The notes under the pieces were generated by a model that worked only from the letters and a program-made list of their open reading frames with translations, did not search any database and was not told the origin of the DNA. Shown in pieces: positions 11,222 through 21,144 of a stretch of 21,144 bases of DNA. Numbering within the stretch: position 1 is the first letter of the stretch; every line of letters starts with the position of its first letter. The DNA is from Collodictyon triciliatum (Eukaryota > CRuMs), in contig JBHJMP010000517.1 in NCBI GenBank assembly GCA_043381765.1, positions 1 to 21,144 on the forward strand. The letters are read 5' to 3'. The translations under genes and the position numbers were made by a program.

Positions 11222-11413
11222 TGCAGCGAGGTTATGCCATACAAAGAGGCGAGATAGGTGCGCATGGTAGAGAGCAAATACGAGTAGGAGAAGATACTAC
11301 TGTGGAGAGGGTAGCACTGGAAAGAAGTCAGTGATAGCGAGTTGGTCAGGTGGGCGTCCCAACTGGTTGATTGGTTGCGTGGGTAGCAGGGGTTGGATAT
11401 ACTGTGGGAGATA

Positions 11414-11646
11414 NNNNNNNNNNNNNNNNNNNNNNNNNNNNNNNNNNNNNNNNNNNNNNNNNNNNNNNNNNNNNNNNNNNNNNNNNNNNNNNNNNNNNNN
11501 NNNNNNNNNNNNNAGAAAGAAAAAGAAAGAAAAAGAAAGAAAAAGAAAGAAAGAGAAAGAAAAAGAAAGAGAAAGAAAGAAAAAGAAAGAAAAAGAAAGA
11601 GAAAGAAAGAGAAAGAAAGAGAAAGAAAGAGAAAGAAAGAGAAAGA
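11414..11646. repeat. (AGAAA/AAAGAA)n purine microsatellite next to a 100-N gap (11414-11513)
   Basis: From 11514 the sequence is only A and G in AGAAA-type units; the left side of the gap (11414-11513) is unique sequence, so the gap sits at the repeat edge and the repeat length is unknown. On the sense strand of the minus-strand gene it is a pyrimidine tract just downstream of a donor (11656). Confidence 0.95.
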
Positions 11647-11656
11647 TGTCACTAAC

Positions 11657-12415
11657 CATTTGTAGAATTACAATTAGATATGATTTTAACGACATTTTCA
11701 ACTTCGTCACAATCGCTGGATGCAAGAAGTTTTGTGAGGTAATTTAACGCGCCAAGTTGTTGCGCTTGATCCGCCATCGCACCTAATATGAAAAATGACA
11801 GATTAATATACGAATTACTTGGAGAATGTAACAAAATTTTGCAGAGGAAACATATTAGCTTATAGATGATACTAATATTGTAAATGAATCGACTTAACCA
11901 TGATACGAACATCGAGCTAGAGCCTCAACGAAGAATTTTGTTGTTTTTGTCCTCATATTCATTCGCACCCCATCAAGGAGTAACTCCACCAGCAACTCAT
12001 TAGCAGATTTTGATAAGATTTCTTCATCTGCCAAAAAGGGGCATGCCATTGTTTAGGGTATCCACTTACGAAATATAGAAAACGAGAACGAAAACGAAAA
12101 CGAAAAAGGAAAAAGGAAGAAGGAAAAAGGAAAAGGAAAAGGAAAAAGGAAAAGGAAAAGGAAGAGTAGAAGAAAAAGAAGAAAAGGAAGAGTAGAAGAA
12201 AAAGAAGAAAAGGAAGAGTAGAAGAAAAGGAAGAAAAGGAAGAGTAGAAGAAAAAGAAGAAAAAGAAGAAAAAGAAGAAAAGAAAAAGAAGAAAAGAAGA
12301 AAAAGAAGAAAAAGAAAAGAAAACGAAAAAAATAGGAAAAAGAAAAAGAAGAAAAAGAAGAAAAAGAAGAAAAAGAAGAAAAAGAAGAAAAAGAAGAAAA
12401 AGAAGAAAAAGAAGA

Positions 12416-12452
<37 letters not shown>

Positions 12453-12669
12453 GATACCACAAAAAAGTGAACTCTGAAAAAAGGCCAACCCCACCTTCCA
12501 GCAAGTCGCATATCCTTCTATTATCCACATGATCCTGGAAAGGCACAGTCCGCATCCTCAGCCGAAGGTCTTCAAGGAGCGATAGAAACCCGGCCTCCAT
12601 TCCAGCTTTTTGATCCTGCTCCCAGCTCATCCTGCTGGCTGTGTTCAACGTCTCGTTATGCGCCCCAAC
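11657..12669 (-). CDS. Armadillo-like helical repeat protein, three linked exons
   Basis: Exons in coding order: 12669-12495 (enters phase 0, leaves phase 1), 12027-11899, 11782-11657; all junctions agree in phase. The third exon contains the clearest repeat, QAQQLGALNYLTKLLAS followed by a D-E-V-E-N-V-V helix, matching the armadillo pattern (G-x-L-x-x-L-x-x-L-L then an amphipathic helix). The second is a long amphipathic helix pair (SANELLVELLLDGVRMN). The first carries GFLSLLEDLRLRMRTVPF and RRICDLLE. Armadillo proteins are binding scaffolds; no partner can be inferred. The gene probably extends to the right (exons at 13188-13382) and left (11036-11088). Its first intron (12028-12494) is almost entirely a purine tract. 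Confidence 0.65.
12077..12453. repeat. Long A/G-rich tract with GAAAAC borders
   Basis: About 375 nt that is almost wholly A and G on the + strand, made of GAAAAG, AAGAAA and GAAGAGTAG sub-repeats. Both ends are capped by GAAAAC hexamers (near 12079-12105 and 12417-12452). It fills the armadillo-gene intron 12028-12494, where it is a polypyrimidine tract on the sense strand. Overlapping poly-Phe/Ser reading frames are artefacts. Confidence 0.9.
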
Positions 12670-13187
12670 CTTTTAGTATATCGCCCTGCAGCCTTCTGTT
12701 CGCTCTACTCTTTTCGAGAAAAACGCACAAAGTCTTCCCGATACTAAAATCGCGGTATCTTTCCTGGCGCCTCCTTGCGTCATGGAAAAAATAATATAAT
12801 AATAAAAATATGTTGAACTAAGTACCATATATGCTCTTTATGGCTAGAGGAATTCGCAATTTCTTTCCTTTTGTTCGTATCGGGTTATTTATTTGTTCTA
12901 AAAAATCTCTGATTCCACAAATGGAGCGTTTTGGTTTGTCAAGCTTTCTGCTTTGGCGTGCGGCTTTTCGCTTTTTGCAGAGAACCTGCGTTGGCAATCA
13001 AGCTTTGGTCGTTTCTACCAGGCAACTTCATAATCCTTTTTTTCCCATTCTCAATCCCTTCATATATTGGCACAAAGTTTTTTTTTTTTTTTAATAAAAT
13101 GGGTTCAAAAAGTAGAACAATAAGCCTTGGCCGCCTCCTCTTTTCGTTTTGCCATGCCCAGAGCAATGACCGCAGCAGAGCGGATAT
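12670..13187. other. Unresolved region, likely armadillo-gene introns and missing exon(s)
   Basis: No exon links 13188-13382 to 12669 in phase with confidence. A short minus-strand exon may follow the acceptor CCAACGCAG near 12988 and encode a basic tail (SLQKAKSRTPKQKA, stop), which would end the upstream exons as a separate gene. Plus-strand ORFs here (12831-13094 and 12931-13230) look like shadows. Confidence 0.3.
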
Positions 13188-13382
13188 TCTATTTTATGTA
13201 AACAAAAGATTGGTACACTCCTTCAAGTAAGGCTATAAATAAAGAACTAGCACCCGACCAAAGGACTGAGCTCACAGAAAGCCTACCGATGGCCGAATCC
13301 TCCAAGCATGGCCACAAAAGAGCCTCAAGCTTGCCAGCCTCGACCAAGAGCGGCGTTTCTCCGTTTCGCCATGGGAAGTTCA
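13110..13382 (-). CDS. Probable 5' exons of the armadillo-like gene
   Basis: Exon 13382-13276 follows the acceptor CTGTCACAG and encodes NGETPLLVEAGKLEALLW then LEDSAIGRLS, ending at a strong donor GTGAGC (a second donor, GTAGGC, would end it at 13287). In phase 0 an exon from 13188 continues NIRSAAVIALGMAKRKEEA, a typical armadillo helix (RSAAVIALG). Its right-hand start could be a 19-nt exon at 13471-13453 (ATG, residues MGMSRQ) spliced by a short intron. The 3' side of this segment is unresolved, so I cannot prove it belongs to the same gene as 11657-12669. Confidence 0.5.
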
Positions 13383-13416
13383 CTGTGACAGGTTGTTATG
13401 CGAACGCAGCTTGAAG

Positions 13417-16696
<3,280 letters not shown>

Positions 16697-16884
16697 AGAA
16701 CAAGAAAACAAGAAGAGAACAAGAATAAGAGAAAAAAAACTAAAAAAGAAAAAAGAAAAAAAGACACTGCTGATGAGTCATAGAGACGCCAAACGCCTCT
16801 CAACCAATAAACTCTCGATCAACCCTACTCAAACCACAGCACCAAACAGAGTCAGCGCCGCCCACAAAAGCCGGAGCCTGGGCC

Positions 16885-18240
16885 ATGAACGAATCACTCT
16901 TCTCGCACACGCAGAAGCTGGGCATAACGCGCGATCCGCCACGATATGAGCGCATTCCACGCGGGCCAAGTGCCAACGATATCATCGACTGCGCCGCACT
17001 CGCGTCCGGCGGCCAATTAGCGTCCCTAACTCACTCAGAGGCCTCGATCGAAGCAGCCACGTTGTCAGCCGCAGATCAAATCCGCGCCTCGGCCTCGGCC
17101 ACGCCTGCGCTTTCGTCCCCAACAGCAGCGCCTTCAACAACGAAAGTCTTTGCGGACGTGGAGAAAAGCGCAGCTCCAAAGACAGCCGAAGCTGCAGAGC
17201 AGAGCGCATTGAGTGAAGCCTTTGCAGAAGCCCCGCAAATGCACGACCGAATCGCAGTCACACACACCCAGTCGCCTCCGCACTCACCCATGGCATCCAG
17301 TGAGCTGATGCAACAAGATCCACACGCTATGGCCAAGGCGTATCCAAGACAGAAGGTCAAGTTTGTCTCGCAAAGTTTCCAACAGCAGCCTCTCCAGCAC
17401 GACGGGTCGAAGCAGGCGTCGCAGAAGAAGGCGTCGGGCTCATCAATCACCCATGATTTTCCCGGCAGGCAAAGGGGTTCTCAGGTTATGACTACAGGCT
17501 CGTCTTTGTTCACTCCGGATAGAAAAGGCACTGCGCCAAAGCGCTCCGCAAACATTATTTACAACCAAGCTCAAATGTATGTCCAGCAAATAAAATATGA
17601 TTTCCCAATCGCAAACTACAAACAGATGGAAAAGCAAGAGCATCAGCAAAAGCAGAGTATGGAAAAGCCTCAAGAAAATGGCCAGTCCTCTACGCCACTA
17701 TCGATTCATCCAACCGCTTTATCGTACCCTCCCACACATACAGATTTGTATGAACGAGATGCTACTGCGGCTGTTGATGAGAGGATTTCTCAGAAAAAGC
17801 TGCTGGCACAGGCTCCGATCAATTTGATGTCCGATAATCACCGCTCTCATCCCCATCCTTGCGAAAATGATGAGCCAATAGATTCTGCCCTGCCACCTGT
17901 TCAAGCCCAATTACAACCTCATTCATTAATCCTGGATAGCCAGATAACTATGTTTGAGGCAGATTCTTCTCGGCAGCAGCATCAGCATCATCAGCATCAT
18001 CACCCTCACCATCACCATCAGCCTTTTCTTCACTCCCTTGTGCAGCCACATTACCTAGAACATCATTCACACATGCCACATGTATTATCCCATCAGCCTC
18101 TGCAGCGAACAAATGCCCATTACAACATTAGTGATGATAATCAAAATCAAAATGAACAAGACGCTCACATCGCACATCACCACCCGCGCACTCTAAGCCC
18201 AGCAAACCAAAGCGTTTCCGGACGTAATACACTACATTGA
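16885..18240 (+). CDS. Unrecognised GC-rich, intronless Ala/Gln/His-rich protein, 451 residues
   Basis: A single open frame from ATG 16885 to TGA 18238-18240; the frame is open back to 16777, so the start could be earlier or an acceptor near 16839 could join it to an exon upstream. Residues 1-35 look ordered (KLGITRDPPRYERIPRGP). Residues about 40-120 are Ala/Ser-rich, the middle is Gln/Lys/Ser-rich with SP and TP sites, and about 365-410 is a His/Gln-rich stretch (HHQHHHPHHHHQPF). No transmembrane segment, signal peptide or catalytic motif is visible. The first half is GC-rich and codon-biased to G/C third positions, unlike the AT-rich introns around. It starts 189 bp after the kinase stop on the same strand. 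Probably a largely disordered protein; function unknown. Confidence 0.7.
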   Translation: MNESLFSHTQKLGITRDPPRYERIPRGPSANDIIDCAALASGGQLASLTHSEASIEAATLSAADQIRASASATPALSSPTAAPSTTKVFADVEKSAAPKTAEAAEQSALSEAFAEAPQMHDRIAVTHTQSPPHSPMASSELMQQDPHAMAKAYPRQKVKFVSQSFQQQPLQHDGSKQASQKKASGSSITHDFPGRQRGSQVMTTGSSLFTPDRKGTAPKRSANIIYNQAQMYVQQIKYDFPIANYKQMEKQEHQQKQSMEKPQENGQSSTPLSIHPTALSYPPTHTDLYERDATAAVDERISQKKLLAQAPINLMSDNHRSHPHPCENDEPIDSALPPVQAQLQPHSLILDSQITMFEADSSRQQHQHHQHHHPHHHHQPFLHSLVQPHYLEHHSHMPHVLSHQPLQRTNAHYNISDDNQNQNEQDAHIAHHHPRTLSPANQSVSGRNTLH

Positions 18241-18430
18241 TATATCTCCTATTACGGTTGTGATATTTAATTGCTTCTCTTCTATATGAGCACTGACAGT
18301 ATTCTCTTTCTCATGTATAATTTAATCCTTAACAGACCAATATATCAATAATACAACAATCATGAAATAATCATTGATGAATAAATGAATAGGTGCATCC
18401 CCCAGTCTAATCGATATTGAATCAAATCAA

Positions 18431-20259
18431 ATGACGGAATCTGATGGCGACTCGAAAGAGCATCACTCTACCATGGACCATAACCAAGGAGCTATTGCTC
18501 TTAGGCAAGTAAATGAGCATCAGGGAAAGCCATCAAACACTTCCGTATGCTTGCGTAAGTAGTATTAATTCTATAAAAAGAATCCTTTTTTTTTTTGATT
18601 TTCATGCATTTATGTTTTGAACTTTAATATTTGTTTAAAAATCTTGGATGTAAATATTTGCAGCGGAGCAAGATGATGGTAGCCAATCTCCGATTAATCA
18701 CAGTGGCAACCATTCATTTTTTTGGAGAGACCAAGAGACAAGGTATGCACTAACTGCATATTTTAACTGCACATTTTTCTGTGTGGCCTTTGTGATAATA
18801 TTCTCATCTTTTTAAAGCTATTTTTTTGATTGACATGTGAAGAAACGATTGACTCTCATATCATTCTACTACTTTCCTTTATTTTAGGATTTTGATCAAC
18901 TTGATAGAGATGCATTATATTTCTTGGAAAGAGAAGCAGTTCAAGCATGGTACTGGTGTGGATATGGAGGACAGATGCCATTGCATAAACTTCAAAACAT
19001 CCGATGCAGTTTGGGCACATATCGCTGAATTGATGAAAGAGGCATCGTACAATCGATCTGCTCGCCAATGCCAAACAAAGTGGAGCAATCTTACCCAAGG
19101 ATATAAGGTAACGTTGCGCCAATGGACCATATCTTGCTTCAATTTTATTTTACCTATTGATTTTTTTCCTTTATTCGATTCAAAGATTTTGCCTATTAAT
19201 CTTATTTTAAACTGTGCCATAATATTGCTTTCATTTAGTTTCATGATGTATTTAGCTAAATCAATTTGTGCGCTGTTAGACACAACTTAGCAAAGGAAAA
19301 CGAGGAGGTCGTGGATTTGTCACGCTAGAATTTCGTGACATGCTAGAACCTCTTTTTCACTCAAGAAAGTATTTGACACATGAGTACATGACCATGCCAA
19401 CCAACCACCCGCAAGCACAACAAGATGGCTTGGATGAGCAATTAGGAATGCATATTCCTTCTTCAATACCCCTGCCAGGTAATCCCAGCGACCAAAATGA
19501 TTCTGGTGATTTGAATGACGAGCACAACAGACAAGAGGGGATGCGCCCTGATGGTTTGGATACACCGCCTTTCTCCTTTTATTTTTCTTTTCTTATCTTT
19601 TTCTTATCTTTTTTCTCATCTTTTTCTAATCTTTATTTTTATGTGAATATTTTTCCTGGCGATGTTTCTGTGATTACAGAGCGCATTCAATTTCGAGCTT
19701 CTTTTTTTCTTTTCTTTTTCTTTTCCTCTGAATGTTAAATCCCAACCAAAATACCAAAGACAATTCGATGGCAGTCAATGACCAAAAGAGAAGACGCAGT
19801 TCAACCCCTCAAAAAAGATCAGCCCACAGAGCGGGTTACGAGTCCATCGGTAATCTGTCTGAAAAGCACATTCATCAATTAGCAGCATCACACATGACAC
19901 AATCCATTCATCCATTACACTTATCCGAGAGAATTGTCCTTGGGCGGTTGTTTATTTTTATTCGTAGAAAAGTAATTGGTGTGCACTCCATTATATTACT
20001 TAACTAAATATCTCAATTAGAAAGGAGAGCAGCTGGGCAAGAACTTGACTCTAATATGATAGTAAAAGAGATACGGCTAATGAACGAGACATTGAATCAA
20101 ATGCTTAACCAACAGCGCGAATGTCAAGGGTTCCTGTTCCACAGTATACAAACCGTTGTATCCCTAACAAGGAGCATGTACGAAGCCACGGTGGAGAAGA
20201 AAAGAAAGCCTGGAGACGAGACGAATGATTTCATCCACCAGGATAAGGACGACCATTGA
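18431..20259 (+). CDS. Trihelix / Myb-SANT-like DNA-binding protein, about 6 exons
   Basis: Exons: 18431-18554 (ATG), 18664-18742, 18888-19107, 19280-19553 (or to 19478), about 19760 to about 19964 (boundaries uncertain), 20021-20259 (TGA). The first three junctions agree in phase. The DNA-binding domain spans exons 2-4: FFWRDQETRILINLIEMH, then DAVWAHIAELMKEASYNRSA, then RQCQTKWSNLTQGYK; the three tryptophan-anchored helices with R-x-x-x-x-Q-C-x-x-K-W are the trihelix (Myb_DNA-bind_4-like) signature. Next comes a basic SKGKRGGRG loop. A later exon has a nuclear-localisation-like KRRRSSTPQKR, and the last exon a long helix (VKEIRLMNETLNQMLNQQ) that could dimerise. Likely a nuclear transcription regulator, though related domains also occur in Harbinger-type transposon proteins. 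No transposase or terminal repeats are seen. Confidence 0.82.
19168..19185 (+). repeat. Dispersed 18-nt near-palindrome, copy 5 (exact)
   Basis: CCTTTATTCGATTCAAAG, exact, preceded by a T run, in the trihelix-gene intron 19108-19279. It is the only copy in the opposite orientation to its host gene. Confidence 0.8.
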
Positions 20260-20562
20260 ATATTTTCTTTTTCCTTTTTTTTTTTATCAAAATAATGCAT
20301 AAATCTTGATTAAAAATAAATAAGAGCAGTATGACAGAGGAATAGTGAAAAACAAAACTAAAAGATAAATTAGAGTATGCCACCAGCCCTACTCATCCCA
20401 CCTAAACACTCACACATCTCTTGCTTCCCATGAAGCAATGGATGTGAACCATAAAACGACGCATCATGTCTTGGTGAACATAACACAACATACACCCTAA
20501 AATAAATTCTCTGTTGTTGATTGACTGCTACATTTGTTATCTGACACGCTTGTAAATCTATG
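20260..20562. other. Convergent intergenic region, trihelix gene to minus-strand ORF
   Basis: About 300 bp between the TGA of the trihelix gene and the TAG of the minus-strand ORF. It has a T run and several AATAAA-like signals on the + strand (for example near 20318) and is expected to hold both 3' ends. Nothing else visible. Confidence 0.5.
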
Positions 20563-20892
20563 CTAATTCCAGCCTGATATTAAAGTTTCGAGTAGATCAC
20601 ATAGCTTCAGAACTGACCGAGCAGCAACAACAAAAAAAAAATTATGTCCATTGTTATGCCTTCCATCTAGAAATTTTAATACATGCTTATAAATGCCAAA
20701 GAGATCCATGCAAACCCAGTTCATACAGGCGAGATAAACCGGCCTTAGCACACAGCCCAGCAGCGCCCTGTGCCTTTCGGACACATCCTCAGTGACTTGC
20801 GATTCCCTATATTTTCCAGATTTGGATAGGTTCCACGAATTAGCCCAATTCTCGCGACTACTCCGAGGATTGACTCCACCACAGCCACGCAT
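20563..20892 (-). CDS. Unrecognised protein, C-terminal part or short gene
   Basis: Open frame from ATG 20892 to TAG 20563, about 109 residues, with the frame open further upstream. It has a polar N-terminal part (NPRSSRENWANSWNLSKSG) and a helical hydrophobic part (RALLGCVLRPVYLACMNW, then MDLFGIYKHVLKFLDG). Its balanced composition argues for real coding sequence. The Phe run near 20640 comes from an A tract and, followed by the acceptor-like GGTCAG, may mark an intron, so the last 17 residues may be a separate exon. I do not recognise a family. Confidence 0.5.
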   Translation of the reverse strand: MRGCGGVNPRSSRENWANSWNLSKSGKYRESQVTEDVSERHRALLGCVLRPVYLACMNWVCMDLFGIYKHVLKFLDGRHNNGHNFFFVVAARSVLKLCDLLETLISGWN

Positions 20893-21044
20893 CAACGCTT
20901 CTTGGCAGCCAACCAGCGCGAAGTGAAGAAAAGAAAGAAATAAAGAGGGAATGAGAGAATTAAAAAAATAATACTATTAGAAGAGAGTATCTGCCAGTGG
21001 GTGTGTTTGAAAGCTATTGAGCTAAATTTTCATAATGTTTATTT

Positions 21045-21144
21045 CTCTTTCTTTTTCTTTTTCTTTTTCTTTTTCTTTTTCTTTTTCTTTTTCTTTTTCT
21101 TTTTCTTTTTCTTTTTCTTTTTCTTTTTCTTTTTCTTTTTCTTT
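21045..21144. repeat. (CTTTTT)n hexanucleotide microsatellite at the window edge
   Basis: About 16 units of CTTTTT running off the right end of the window; total length unknown. The 20893-21044 segment left of it holds a purine-rich stretch and no gene I can support. Confidence 0.95.

Noticed and set aside
11959-12648. ORFs rich in Phe, Ser and Leu
   Set aside because: Purine tract read on the minus strand; exons on both sides join in phase once the tract is removed.
12831-13094. Plus-strand ORFs at 12831 and 12931
   Set aside because: Overlap the better-supported minus-strand gene region and end in a T run; composition looks like antisense shadow.
18892-19290. 132-codon ORF at the trihelix exon
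   Set aside because: Only the part to 19107 is coding; the remainder reads through an intron that begins GTAACG and contains the 18-nt motif.

Overview
This is a eukaryotic nuclear contig, not a prokaryotic one. Most recognisable genes are cut by short GT-AG introns (about 70-570 bp), the DNA is AT-rich, almost every gene carries a long microsatellite, and three runs of N (100, 421 and 100 bases) mark assembly gaps. The gene content (LRR multi-membrane-pass protein, METTL21-type methyltransferase, armadillo-like protein, C2-AGC kinase, trihelix factor) fits a free-living protist. An amoeboid rhizarian such as a reticulose foraminiferan is a guess from the repeat style and is not proven by anything here.

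Layout. 1-6400 (+): a large LRR / cysteine-rich / multi-membrane-pass gene, truncated at the left edge. Its N-terminal repeats come from 14 consecutive exons of exactly 69 nt, each encoding one 23-residue LRR and all in phase 1. 7357-9046 (-): five exons of a METTL21-like protein-lysine methyltransferase, convergent with the LRR gene; its 5' exons lie near or inside the 421-base gap. 10113-10227 (-): an orphan terminal exon. 11657-12669 (-), perhaps 11036-13471: an armadillo-like helical repeat gene with microsatellite-filled introns. 13417-16696 (+): a C2-domain AGC kinase that starts head-to-head with the armadillo-like gene. 16885-18240 (+): a GC-rich intronless Ala/Gln/His-rich ORF of unknown function. 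18431-20259 (+): a trihelix / Myb-SANT-like DNA-binding protein. 20563-20892 (-): an unrecognised ORF, convergent with the trihelix gene. The window ends in a CTTTTT hexamer repeat.

The genes do not form an operon or a pathway that I can see. The strongest unexplained signals are: (i) the exact 69-nt phase-1 LRR exon cassette; (ii) a dispersed 18-nt near-palindrome, CCTTTATTCGATTCAAAG, with four exact copies and one single-mismatch copy, each in an intron or non-coding stretch; (iii) a 44-nt non-repetitive island carrying a perfect UUCG-loop hairpin, set between two ATT microsatellites inside a kinase intron.

All splice junctions were inferred by eye from GT/AG sites, phase agreement and protein similarity. 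Where two junctions are possible, both are given.
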